NCBI GenBank assembly: GCA_964450715.1
Contig: CAYVFC010000071.1
Coordinates: 1-40,515 of the forward strand
Direction of reading: 5' to 3'
Source: CAYVFC01 sp964450715
GTDB taxonomy: Bacteria; Myxococcota_A; Polyangia; Polyangiales; JAFGIB01
Length of the DNA stretch: 40,515 bases
The notes under the pieces were generated by a model. The model saw only the letters and a list, made by a program, of their open reading frames with translations. It did not search any database and was not told the DNA's origin. A program made the position numbers and the translations under genes. Positions 23,671-32,468 of this stretch are shown in pieces (positions within the stretch are counted from its first letter, which is position 1; every line of letters begins with the position of its first letter).

Positions 23671-26600
23671 ATGAGCTGTTACAGATCTACGTCTAACTAT
23701 TTGAAAATAAAGAATATATTTCACCCGGCCGCGGCTTTCGCGCTGTTCCTGGTGGGCGCGGTGCTGCCTGTCGGATGCGCCTCATCCGAGGGCGAGGTCT
23801 ATTACCTGACCGACGCGGCTATTCGGCCCGACGGCTCACAGCATAGCAGCGAGGCCGGAGTGTCCGGCACCGGCGGATCGAGTGGCGACGGCGCAGGAGG
23901 CAGATCGGGCACAGGCGGCCAGAGCGGCACGGGCGGCCAGAGCGGCACCGGGGGCACCGGCGGCGAAGCCGGCGCATCCGGCTCGGCCGCGGGCGACGGC
24001 GGCTGCGTACCCTACGACGGGCCCCCGCTCATCGACCCGACCTCATTCGAAGCGTGCACGCTGTGCGACAACGCTCGCTGCGTCCCGCTCTCGCTCCTGT
24101 CCACCATCCCCCAGGACGAGGTCGACCGCCTCGACGACTGCAATAGCGACGAGAAGTGCGTGCCGGATCTCTACATCGAGACCGGCGGCCAGTTCCTGGC
24201 CGAGACCTGCACCTCGGTCGACGGCGCCGAGGGGCGCTGCATCTCGCTCTGCGTGCCCGAGGTCAAGGAGCGCGAGGGCTTCATCCCCCGCGATATCTGC
24301 AACGACGACGAGCTGTGCGCGCCCTGCTTCGACCCCATCACCGGCGAGGACATGGGCACCTGCTGGGTCTCCTGCGACACCGGCCCGGTGCAAGACCCCT
24401 ATGTCTTCAGCGAATGCTGCGACGGCATCTCGCTCTGCATTCCCACCGACGTGGTGCCCGAGGACGAACGCCCCAGTTTATGGCGCGATAGCTGCAGCAG
24501 GGAGACTGATCTGTGCGTTCCCAAGGCCATGGCCATGGACCCGGACGGTTTCGTGCCCGAGCTGTGCCGCAGCTGGCTGGACGCCGAGGCGCGCTGCATG
24601 CCCGAGTGCCTGCCCGAGGTCACTCAGAACGCGCCGCGCATCGAGCAGGGCACCTGCCCGGACGGTTACCTGTGCTCGCCCTGCTACGACCACGTCTCGC
24701 AGGAGCAGACCCTGGCCTGCACCAGCGCCGGCGACCCCGGGCCCGGCGAGGACCCGGTCTTCTTCGAGAAATGCTGCGAGTCGAGCCCGGGCTCGGGCGT
24801 GTTCCTCTCCGCCTGCGTGCCGACGGAGGCCATCCCGGACGAGCAGGAGCACATGCTGAGCATCGATACCTGCGAGCAGGAAGACTCGCTCTGCGTGCCC
24901 TACGGCGCGGCCATGGACCCGCTGGGCTTCGTGCCGGACAAGTGCCTTAGCTGGAACGACTCGGAGGGGCGCTGCCTGCCGGCCTGTTTACCCGATATCG
25001 CCGCCAAGGCCATCGGGCTCGATCAGGGCACCTGCGTGGAGCCTGCCACCGGCTGCGACTGCGAGAGCGAGGGCTATTTATGCGCGCCCTGCTACGACCC
25101 GACCACGGGTGAGGACACCGGAGCCTGCGCCTCCACGCCCGCCGACAGCCCGGTCGACCCGCCCTACACCTTCCCCGAATGCTGCTCGGACGGCGCGACC
25201 GATTTCCTCTCGGTATGCGTGCCGCTCGGCGCTGTTCCCGACGAGCAAGAGCCCATGCTCGGACAGGACACCTGCGACGCCGGTAACCTCTGCGTGCCCA
25301 AGCCCGCGGCCGCCGACCCCACCGGCTACGTACCCGACAAGTGCGCCAGCTGGGGCGGCTCCGAGGGGCGCTGTCTGCCCGCCTGTTTACCCGACATAGC
25401 CGCCATGGCCGACATGCTCGACCAGGGCGCCTGCGTGCAGCCCGCCTCGGGCTGCGACTGCGAGAGCCCGGGTTACCTGTGCGCGCCCTGTTACGACCCC
25501 ATCACCGGGGAGGACACGGGCGCCTGCCGCGTGACCGAAGCCGACGCGCCCGTGGACCCGCCCTACAGCTTCCCCGAGTGCTGCTCGGATGGGGCGACCG
25601 ACTACCTGGCGCTCTGCGTGCCCACCGGAGCCGTGCCCGACGAGCAGGAGCCCTTGCTCGGGCAGGATACCTGCGATCCGGGCGAGCTGTGCGTGCCCAA
25701 ACCCGCCGCGGCAGACCCCACCGGCTACCTACCGCACGAATGCGCCAGCTGGGGAGGGGCCGAAGGGCGCTGCCTGCCCGCCTGTTTACCCGATATCGCC
25801 GCCAAGGCCGAAATGCTCGACCAGGGTACCTGCGTCAACCCGGCCTCGGGCTGCGACTGCGAGAGCCCGGGCTATCTCTGCGCACCCTGCTACGACCCGG
25901 TCACCGGCGACGACACCGGCGCCTGCCGCGTCACCGAAGCCGACGCGCCCGTGGACCCGCCCTACACCTTCCCCGAGTGCTGCTCGGACGGGGTGACCGA
26001 CTACCTGGCGCTCTGCGTGCCCACCGGAGCCGTGCCCGACGAACAGGAGCCTTTGCTCGGACAGGACACCTGCGGATCGGGCGAGCTCTGCGTGCCCAAG
26101 GGAACCGCGGCAGACCCCACGGGCTACGTGCCCGACAAGTGCTCGAGCTGGAACGGCTCCGAGGGCAGATGTCTACCGGCCTGTTTACCCGATATCGCCG
26201 CCATGGCCGAAATGCTCGACCAGGGTACTTGCGTGGACCCGGTTTCCGGGTGCGACTGCGAGAGCCCGGGCTATCTGTGCGCGCCCTGCTACGATCCCAT
26301 CACCGGCGAGGATACGGGAGCTTGTAGCGTGACCGAGGCCGACGCTCCGCTGGACCCGCCCTACACCTTCTCCGAGTGCTGCGAGAGCGCTCCCTCCTCG
26401 GGCGTCTTCCTCTCCCTGTGCGTGCCCACCGGGGCCATTCCCGACGAGCAGGAATCCATGCTCGACGCCAACACCTGCGTCGAACCGGACAACCTCTGCG
26501 TGCCCAAGCCGGTAGCAGCCGACCCCAGTAGCTACCTGCCCGACAAGTGCACCAGCTGGGGCGGCGGCGAGGGCAGGTGCCTGCCCGCTTGCCTGCCCGA

Positions 26601-27132
26601 CGTGGCGGCTCGCGTAGACCAGCTCGACCAGGGTAACTGCGTAGATCCCGGTTGCGACTGCCAGAGCGAGGGGTACCTCTGCGTTCCCTGCTACGAGCCG
26701 GTCATCGGCGAGGACGGCCAGCCCATCGACACCGGCGCCTGCCGCGTGACCGAGGCCGACGCTCCGGTCAATCCGCCCTATACCTTCCCGCTCTGCTGCG
26801 AACAGAGCGGCAACTTCCGCGGGGTGTGCGTACCCGGCGTGCTGGCCGGAGACCAGGCCGATCTGCTGGCCTGGGAAGCGCCCTGCGCACCGCTCGGAAG
26901 CGAGCAGGACGGCGTCGTCTGTGCGCCCATCGAGATAGCCCGCGATGCGAATTACACCGGGTACCCTGCCTGCACGGAAAGCCTGGCAGTAGCCATCGTC
27001 TACGGTTCGGCCGGTTCCTGCATGGCCGATTGCTTCCAGACCGTGATCGACATCGATGGCAAGCTGCAACGAACCCCCTGCGCCCAGGACGAGGAGTGCG
27101 TTCCCTGCTCCCAGAGCGGGGCCTGCCCCTGA
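23671..27132 (+). CDS. Giant cysteine-rich repeat lipoprotein
   Basis: The protein has 1,153 residues. The N-terminus has a hydrophobic stretch ending in the lipobox LPVGC, then a Gly/Ser/Thr linker (about residues 55-110). The rest is about eight successive units of roughly 110-133 residues. Each full unit carries about 14 cysteines with the landmarks EGRCLPACLPDIAA, GCDCES.GYLCAPCYDP, TGEDTGAC, YTFPECC and CVPTGAVPDEQEP. The cysteine spacing suggests disulfide-bonded modules, and Asp/Glu-rich loops may bind calcium. No enzyme motif is present. It is probably an exposed surface or matrix protein. ATG 23671 is chosen; a GTG two codons upstream is possible. The DNA repeats are nearly identical, implying recent unit duplication. 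Confidence 0.85.
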   Translation: MSCYRSTSNYLKIKNIFHPAAAFALFLVGAVLPVGCASSEGEVYYLTDAAIRPDGSQHSSEAGVSGTGGSSGDGAGGRSGTGGQSGTGGQSGTGGTGGEAGASGSAAGDGGCVPYDGPPLIDPTSFEACTLCDNARCVPLSLLSTIPQDEVDRLDDCNSDEKCVPDLYIETGGQFLAETCTSVDGAEGRCISLCVPEVKEREGFIPRDICNDDELCAPCFDPITGEDMGTCWVSCDTGPVQDPYVFSECCDGISLCIPTDVVPEDERPSLWRDSCSRETDLCVPKAMAMDPDGFVPELCRSWLDAEARCMPECLPEVTQNAPRIEQGTCPDGYLCSPCYDHVSQEQTLACTSAGDPGPGEDPVFFEKCCESSPGSGVFLSACVPTEAIPDEQEHMLSIDTCEQEDSLCVPYGAAMDPLGFVPDKCLSWNDSEGRCLPACLPDIAAKAIGLDQGTCVEPATGCDCESEGYLCAPCYDPTTGEDTGACASTPADSPVDPPYTFPECCSDGATDFLSVCVPLGAVPDEQEPMLGQDTCDAGNLCVPKPAAADPTGYVPDKCASWGGSEGRCLPACLPDIAAMADMLDQGACVQPASGCDCESPGYLCAPCYDPITGEDTGACRVTEADAPVDPPYSFPECCSDGATDYLALCVPTGAVPDEQEPLLGQDTCDPGELCVPKPAAADPTGYLPHECASWGGAEGRCLPACLPDIAAKAEMLDQGTCVNPASGCDCESPGYLCAPCYDPVTGDDTGACRVTEADAPVDPPYTFPECCSDGVTDYLALCVPTGAVPDEQEPLLGQDTCGSGELCVPKGTAADPTGYVPDKCSSWNGSEGRCLPACLPDIAAMAEMLDQGTCVDPVSGCDCESPGYLCAPCYDPITGEDTGACSVTEADAPLDPPYTFSECCESAPSSGVFLSLCVPTGAIPDEQESMLDANTCVEPDNLCVPKPVAADPSSYLPDKCTSWGGGEGRCLPACLPDVAARVDQLDQGNCVDPGCDCQSEGYLCVPCYEPVIGEDGQPIDTGACRVTEADAPVNPPYTFPLCCEQSGNFRGVCVPGVLAGDQADLLAWEAPCAPLGSEQDGVVCAPIEIARDANYTGYPACTESLAVAIVYGSAGSCMADCFQTVIDIDGKLQRTPCAQDEECVPCSQSGACP
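24964..26568 (+). repeat. In-frame 399-bp tandem repeat units
   Basis: Equivalent GAGGGGCGC-type positions fall at 24964, 25363, 25762 and 26161, exactly 399 bp apart, with the next landmark at 26569 (408 bp). These units encode the most similar 133-residue modules of the lipoprotein. Outer units are shorter and more divergent, so expansion has occurred in the middle. Confidence 0.85.
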
Positions 27133-27143
27133 CCCTCACGGAA

Positions 27144-27233
27144 GGGACGCGATTCGCTCTATCGCCTCTCGACAACAAGACCGTGCCTGTACCAGCCTAG
27201 CGCCAGTGCGAGAGAACCGGCGAATCGCGTCCC
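27144..27233. repeat. 90-bp element with 14-bp perfect inverted ends
   Basis: GGGACGCGATTCGC at 27144-27157 is the exact reverse complement of 27220-27233. The interior is 62 bp with CTCTCGACAACAAG. It lies 11 bp after the giant lipoprotein stop. A decayed relative is at 18048-18126. Confidence 0.8.
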
Positions 27234-27258
27234 CGCCTGACAGGTGACCCGGCACCGC

Positions 27259-28329
27259 GTGAACAAGAGTGTCAAGAAAGCCCTGAAGCTAACCGCCCTG
27301 GTCACAGCCCTTCTCACGGCATCCAGCGCGCTGGCGCTTTACCTGCTCTACCAGCGCCCCTCGGTGCGCTTTCTCCTCAACCAGACCGGCTTTCGCGAGC
27401 CCAAGGGATGCTCGCGCGAGGAGTTCTTCCTTCCGGTAGACGGCGAGAAGGTATCGGTGATGGTCTACCGCCACCAAACCCTCCGGTCGGACCGGTACTA
27501 CGTCTTCCAGCACGGCCAAACCGAAAAGACCAACCGTCACCCGGCCATCAACCGGCTGGCGGCCTCGCTCTGCGACGCCACCGGCATGACCGCGCTCATC
27601 CCGGAGCTGGTCGTGCAAGAGCAAAAGGGTCTGCAATACCACCTGGAGTTGATGAGCTCCACCTACCGCCGGTTGCGCGAGCAGTTTCCGGGCCGCTACC
27701 GCGCCTTTGGCGCCTGCATCGGCGCCAACCTCATGCTGGTGGCCTTCCGCCGCCTGCCGCCCGAGCTGTATCCGGAGAAGATGCTGCTGCACGGCCCCTC
27801 TCGCAACGGCAAGGGGCTGGTCCGCGCCTACCGCAGGGCGATGAAGTCAACCATGGGCACGGAGCGAGAGGTCGACTTTCTCTTCAAGCTGGCGACCACG
27901 GCCGATCCCGAGGCCTTCGAGCAACAGGAGCGGGCAGCACTAAGGCGGGCCATGAAACGTTCCGCGCCGACCGAGGGCGGCCCAGCTCCCATGAAACAGG
28001 TGTCGGGCGAGACTCTCTTCGACGACATGGTGGTCTTCGAAGCCAACCGCCAGGCCCTGGAAAGCATCGACGCCCTTTCCATGTTCGGCCCACCCGACAG
28101 ACGACCCGACTGCACCTACTTCATCATCCACTCCAAGCAGGACGAAATCATTCCCTTTCACGAGGGCAGGGATCTAGCCGCCTACATGCGAGACACCGGC
28201 ATGACTACGAGCTTCGTGGGTACCGAAATCGTCTCGCACACCGAAAACCGGGTCACCGTCAGCGGCTTTTTCCGCGAGGCCCGGCAGCTGGTCGGCTTCT
28301 TCGACCGGCTCTTCGAAGGCGACGTGTAA
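27259..28329 (+). CDS. Alpha/beta-hydrolase-fold protein with Cys in the nucleophile position
   Basis: The protein has 356 residues from GTG 27259, which has AGGTGA eleven bases upstream; a GTG at 27244 is an alternative. An N-terminal membrane anchor or signal (LTALVTALLTASSALALYLL) precedes the hydrolase domain. YYVFQHGQTEKTNRH fits the oxyanion-side HG motif, and the nucleophile elbow reads FGACIGANLM (Cys153). Asp295 in HSKQDEIIPFHEG and His327 in IVSHTENR complete a probable Cys-Asp-His triad. Cys nucleophiles are known in dienelactone hydrolase, so the fold may act on thioester or lactone substrates, but no specific substrate can be named. It is probably exported or membrane-tethered. 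Confidence 0.7.
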   Translation: MNKSVKKALKLTALVTALLTASSALALYLLYQRPSVRFLLNQTGFREPKGCSREEFFLPVDGEKVSVMVYRHQTLRSDRYYVFQHGQTEKTNRHPAINRLAASLCDATGMTALIPELVVQEQKGLQYHLELMSSTYRRLREQFPGRYRAFGACIGANLMLVAFRRLPPELYPEKMLLHGPSRNGKGLVRAYRRAMKSTMGTEREVDFLFKLATTADPEAFEQQERAALRRAMKRSAPTEGGPAPMKQVSGETLFDDMVVFEANRQALESIDALSMFGPPDRRPDCTYFIIHSKQDEIIPFHEGRDLAAYMRDTGMTTSFVGTEIVSHTENRVTVSGFFREARQLVGFFDRLFEGDV

Positions 28330-28353
28330 CCCTCCCGGGCGTTCACCTCGAAC

Positions 28354-28429
28354 GGGCGGCCGCAAGGGCCGCCCCTACTATCGGATGGCACCATCACACG
28401 CGTAGTAGCGGAGGGGCTCGCCCCCTGCC
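28354..28429. repeat. REPIN-like pair of G+C palindromes (copy 3)
   Basis: The first palindrome starts at 28354 (GGGCGGCCGCAAGGGCCGCC) and continues CCTACTA. The second begins GTAGTAGCGGAGGGGCTC near 28402 and ends CCCCCTGCC near 28429. The CCTACTA and TAGTAGC junctions are inverted relative to each other, as at 10759-10827. Confidence 0.75.
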
Positions 28430-28440
28430 TTTACCTGACC

Positions 28441-31356
28441 CTACCCGTCGCGCTCCTTGCTCTTGGCCAGACGGATGCTGTCGTTCACGATCTTCTTGAA
28501 GTTCACCACGTCAAAGGGCTTCTCCAGCCGCATGTTCTCGATACCGGCCAGGTAGTCCCGGGCGCGCGGGGTGAAGGCTCCGCCGGTGATGAAGATGAGC
28601 TTGCGGGCCAAATCGGGGTAGAACCCGGCCAGCCACTGGTGCAGGTCCATGCCGGAGATGTCCGACATCATCATGTCGCAGAGTATGAGATCGAAGCCCT
28701 GGTCCTTCTCCAGCAGCACCTTGGCCTCGGCCCCGCTGGCGGCCTGCACGGTCTCGTGCTCGCGCAACATCCGCTCCACAGCCACCCGGATCCCCTTCTC
28801 GTCGTCCACGATGAGGATGCGCCCGCGAACCTTGTCTTCCGTATCTTTGCCGGGGCTCTTCGCTACCGTCTCCACGGGCTCGGTGCGTACCGGCAAGCGG
28901 ATGGTGAAGCTGGTCCCCTTGCCGGCCTGGCTCTTGACCTCGATCGACCCGCCATAGCTCTCCACGATGCTCCTGGAGATGGCCAGCCCCAGCCCGGAGC
29001 CCACGCCGATCTTCTTGGTGGTGAAGAAGGGCTCGAAGAGCCGCTCCAGGTCTTCCGGAGCAATGCCGCTTCCCGTGTCGCGCACCTCGGCCAGCACCTG
29101 GCCGTTCTCCGACCAGGTTCTGACCCGGATCTGGTTGTGCTCCACGTCGCCCTCCTCGATGGCGTGGGTGGCGTTGATGATCAGGTTGAGAAAGACCTGC
29201 GACAACCGCCCTTCGCTGGCCAGCACCACCGGGATGCGGCCGTAGTCCTTGACCAGCCGCGCCCGGTACTTGATCTCGTTGTAAGCCATGTTGATGGCCA
29301 CCTCGATCACGTGCATCAGGTCGACCGGGACCGTCTGGTCCTTCTCCACCCGCGAGAAGGTGCCCAGCCCCCGGGCGATGTCGCGGATACGGTGCACGCC
29401 CCCCAGCGCGTCCCGGAATCGGGCCTGGATGTCGTCGAGCAGCGCCGGGTTCACCGCCCGGGCCAGCTCGTCCAGCGGGGGCGTTGCGCCGTCAACGCCT
29501 TCGGGAGCGTTCAGCCGTGTCTGAAGCTCCCGGATGGTACTGGATATTCCTGGTAAATCATCGGCTACGCTCTCGAGGTTATACAGCACGTACGACAGCG
29601 GATTATTGATCTCGTGAGCCACGCCCGCGGCCAACATTCCCATGCTCGACAGCCGATCGGCCTGCGCTACCTGGCTCTGCATATTTCGCCATTCGGTCAT
29701 GTCCCGGATGCTGGCCTGCAAAAAGGCCCGGCCGCCCACCTCGACCCGGGTCAACAACACCGTGGCCGGAAACTGCGAGCCGTCCAGCCTCTGGTGCTGC
29801 CACTCGAAGAAGTGGCTGCCCTGCTGCATGGCTATCTGGATCATCTCGCGAGCCTTGTCCTCGGTGCGACCGCCGTCCGGCTGCACCGCAGGAGACAGAT
29901 CCCAGGGGGTACGGGAAAGGAAGTCCGCCGCCTCCTTCATGCCGAACAGGCGAACGGTGGCCGGATTGCTCGAGGTAAAATGCCAGGAGGGCGGCTCCAG
30001 GGTCATGAGCGCGTCGGCCGAGCTCTGGAAGAGCGCCCGATGCTGCTCCTCGGACGACTGCAGGGCCTCTCGCGTGCGATGCTCGCGAAGCGCCACCGCG
30101 GCGATCCCTGCCAGAGCCTCGGCCATGACCGCGTCCTCGTCGCTGAACCCGCCCGGCTTGCAGGCGAAACCGAACAGCCCGACCGTGCGGCCGCCCAGGA
30201 TGACCGGCGCGAACAGAGCGTTTTCGATCGCGGCGCCTCCGTCGGGTGTCAACTTCCACCTACCGCTGTTGCCGAAATCGTTGTCGTACAGGGCGCACCT
30301 CTGCCGGATGGCCCGTTCGCTCGCCGCGCCCACGGTCATGGGAAGCGATCTTTCCACCGAGCTGGGCAGGTCCCCGCAATCCAGGAAGAGCACTTCGTTG
30401 CGCTCGACTCCCTCGCCCAGCCGGGCGAAGTAGCCGGCGGGCGCGCCCAGAAGCTCGGCGCCCACGTCGAAAATGGCTCGGACGGCGGCCGGAAAATCGG
30501 GCTCGGTCAGCACCGAGCGGGTGGCCTGGAGCAGCGTCTCGGTCTGTCGATGGGCCTTTTCGCGCTCCTGCTCGCCCTGCTTCTGGTCGGTTATGTCCTG
30601 CACCGAGCCGAACAACCGTACCGGCCGGCCCTCCGGCCCCAGCTCGGCCTGCCCGCGCACCCGGCAGACCCTGACGGACCCGTCCGGGCGGAGCACGCGC
30701 ATCTCCAGCTCGTAGGGCGCGCCGTCGGCCACGGCCCGCTCCAGGGTCGCACGCGCCTTCGACATGTCATCCGGGTGGTAGATGCCCGTCCTGTCGGCAA
30801 GGCTTGGCGCCTGGTCCGCTATCTCCCGGCCCATGATGCGATACACCTCATCGGACCAGACCATGGTGTCGGAGGCGATCTCCCACTGCCAGCTGCCGAT
30901 ATGTGCAACGCTCTCGGCACGCGCCAGCATGGCCTGACTCTCGCGCAGCTGCTGCTCCGCCCGCCGGCTCTGCTGTCGAACGCGGGCCGACTCCATCTCG
31001 CGCCGGATGGCCTCGCCCAGCCTCTGCAGCTGGCCCTTGACGAAGTAGTCGTGCGCGCCCGCCCGCATCATCTCCACGGCGATGACCTCACCGACAGTGC
31101 CGGATATGACGATGAAGGGAAGGTCCAACCCCCGCTCCCGTACCAGCTGTAGCGCTTCCGGCGCCTTGAACCCGGGCATCGAGTAGTCGCTGAGAATCAG
31201 CTCCCACCCACCCCTGTCCAGCGCCTCGGCCAGGGCCTGACGGCTGAAAACCCGCTCGTAAACGGGCTCGAACCCGTCCTTCCTTAGCTGCCGCAGCACC
31301 AGCAGGGCGTCGTTCTCCGAGTCCTCGGCGAGTAAGACCCTGAGCTTCTCCGTCAT
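28441..31356 (-). CDS. Hybrid histidine kinase, REC-PAS-GAF-PAS-HisKA-HATPase-REC
   Basis: The protein has 971 residues. An N-terminal receiver has its phospho-acceptor Asp57 in LILSDYSMPG. A PAS domain (about 150-260, IGSWQWEI...VQDITDQK), a GAF-like domain (about 275-425) and a second PAS (about 435-555) follow. The HisKA H-box has His581 in AAGVAHEINNPLSYV, followed by an insertion of about 50 residues. The ATPase domain has NLIINATHAIE, DTGSGI and GSGLGLAISRSI. A second receiver has Asp894 in LILCDMMMSD. There is no membrane span, so the input is cytoplasmic or comes through the N-terminal receiver. It is the last gene of the operon, overlapping its upstream neighbour by four bases. Confidence 0.9.
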   Translation of the reverse strand: MTEKLRVLLAEDSENDALLVLRQLRKDGFEPVYERVFSRQALAEALDRGGWELILSDYSMPGFKAPEALQLVRERGLDLPFIVISGTVGEVIAVEMMRAGAHDYFVKGQLQRLGEAIRREMESARVRQQSRRAEQQLRESQAMLARAESVAHIGSWQWEIASDTMVWSDEVYRIMGREIADQAPSLADRTGIYHPDDMSKARATLERAVADGAPYELEMRVLRPDGSVRVCRVRGQAELGPEGRPVRLFGSVQDITDQKQGEQEREKAHRQTETLLQATRSVLTEPDFPAAVRAIFDVGAELLGAPAGYFARLGEGVERNEVLFLDCGDLPSSVERSLPMTVGAASERAIRQRCALYDNDFGNSGRWKLTPDGGAAIENALFAPVILGGRTVGLFGFACKPGGFSDEDAVMAEALAGIAAVALREHRTREALQSSEEQHRALFQSSADALMTLEPPSWHFTSSNPATVRLFGMKEAADFLSRTPWDLSPAVQPDGGRTEDKAREMIQIAMQQGSHFFEWQHQRLDGSQFPATVLLTRVEVGGRAFLQASIRDMTEWRNMQSQVAQADRLSSMGMLAAGVAHEINNPLSYVLYNLESVADDLPGISSTIRELQTRLNAPEGVDGATPPLDELARAVNPALLDDIQARFRDALGGVHRIRDIARGLGTFSRVEKDQTVPVDLMHVIEVAINMAYNEIKYRARLVKDYGRIPVVLASEGRLSQVFLNLIINATHAIEEGDVEHNQIRVRTWSENGQVLAEVRDTGSGIAPEDLERLFEPFFTTKKIGVGSGLGLAISRSIVESYGGSIEVKSQAGKGTSFTIRLPVRTEPVETVAKSPGKDTEDKVRGRILIVDDEKGIRVAVERMLREHETVQAASGAEAKVLLEKDQGFDLILCDMMMSDISGMDLHQWLAGFYPDLARKLIFITGGAFTPRARDYLAGIENMRLEKPFDVVNFKKIVNDSIRLAKSKERDG

Positions 31357-32468
31357 CTCTTCCCTCCCGTTCCGCTACCGAGAGTGAAAAAGAACACCGC
31401 TCCTGCTCCAGGCTCGCTCTCGCACCAGACCCGGCCCCCGTGCCGGGCGACGACACGCTGCACGGTCGACAGCCCCACCCCGGTGCCCGGAAAATCCGCC
31501 GCGGCGTGCATCCGCTGAAAGGGCGCGAACAGCTTGTCGGCGCGCTTAATGTCAAAGCCCACGCCGTTGTCACGGACGTAGAGTGCCGACCGCCCGTCGA
31601 CCGCTTCCCGGCCCACTTCAATTCGCGCCGCCTCGGTGCGACCGGTGAACTTCCAGGCGTTCGCCAGCAGGTTCTCCAGCGCCTGCTCGAGCAGCCCCGG
31701 ATCGCCCTCGACCGCGAGATCTTCGGCTATCCGCAGCTGCACCCGGCGCCCGGGCTCGGCCGCGGCCAGCCGCGCCGCGATCTCCCGCGCCAGCGCCGAC
31801 AGGTCGACCTTCTGCCGCTTCATCTCCGCGCGCGTGACCCGCGACAACCGCAGCAGATTGTCGATCAGCCGCGACATGCGGCGCGCTTCACCCGATACGC
31901 GCTGCAAGTAGTCCCGCCCCTGCGCATCCAGCTTCTCCAGGCAGTCCTCCAGCAGCGCCTGGCTGAAGCCCTCGATGGCGCGAAGCGGAGCGCGCAGATC
32001 GTGCGAGACGGAGTAAGCGAAGGCCTCCAGCTCCCGGTTCAGCGCGGTCAGCTGCTCGCGGCTGCGCTCGAGCTCGAGCCGCTGCGCGTGTAGCTGCAGA
32101 AAGACCCGCACCTTGGAGAGCAGGACCGGCGGATCGTAGGGCTTGATGATGTAATCCACCGCCCCGGACTCGTAGCCCTTGAAGATCTGCCACTTTTCCG
32201 AAAAGGCCGCGGTCAAAAACACGATGGGCAGGTTCCGGGTGTCCGGATTACCCCGGAGAAGCTCGGCCAGCTCGTAGCCGTCCATGCCCGGCATCTGCAC
32301 GTCCAGGATGGCCAGCGCGAAGCCTCTCCGCAGGGTTTCCACCAGCGCCTGCTCTCCGCTGTTGGCCTCGACGATCTCGGCGCCGGTTTCCTCCAGGGTT
32401 TGCCTGAGAGCGACCAGGTTGGCCGGGCGGTCGTCCACGACGAGAATGGCCTGCTGGTTCCCGCTCAC
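31353..32468 (-). CDS. Receiver-histidine kinase
   Basis: The protein has 371 residues. A receiver domain (about 7-125) has acceptor Asp56 in LAILDVQMPGMDG and a KPYDP switch region. A short coiled coil leads to the HisKA H-box His156 in FAYSVSHDLRAPLRAI. The ATPase domain follows, with LLANAWKFTG, VRDNGVGFD and GTGVGLSTVQRVV. This REC-HisKA-HATPase order is typical of response-regulator-type kinases that take phosphate and relay it. It overlaps cheB and the hybrid kinase gene by four bases each, so the three are translationally coupled. No output domain is present. Confidence 0.9.
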   Translation of the reverse strand: MSGNQQAILVVDDRPANLVALRQTLEETGAEIVEANSGEQALVETLRRGFALAILDVQMPGMDGYELAELLRGNPDTRNLPIVFLTAAFSEKWQIFKGYESGAVDYIIKPYDPPVLLSKVRVFLQLHAQRLELERSREQLTALNRELEAFAYSVSHDLRAPLRAIEGFSQALLEDCLEKLDAQGRDYLQRVSGEARRMSRLIDNLLRLSRVTRAEMKRQKVDLSALAREIAARLAAAEPGRRVQLRIAEDLAVEGDPGLLEQALENLLANAWKFTGRTEAARIEVGREAVDGRSALYVRDNGVGFDIKRADKLFAPFQRMHAAADFPGTGVGLSTVQRVVARHGGRVWCESEPGAGAVFFFTLGSGTGGKR

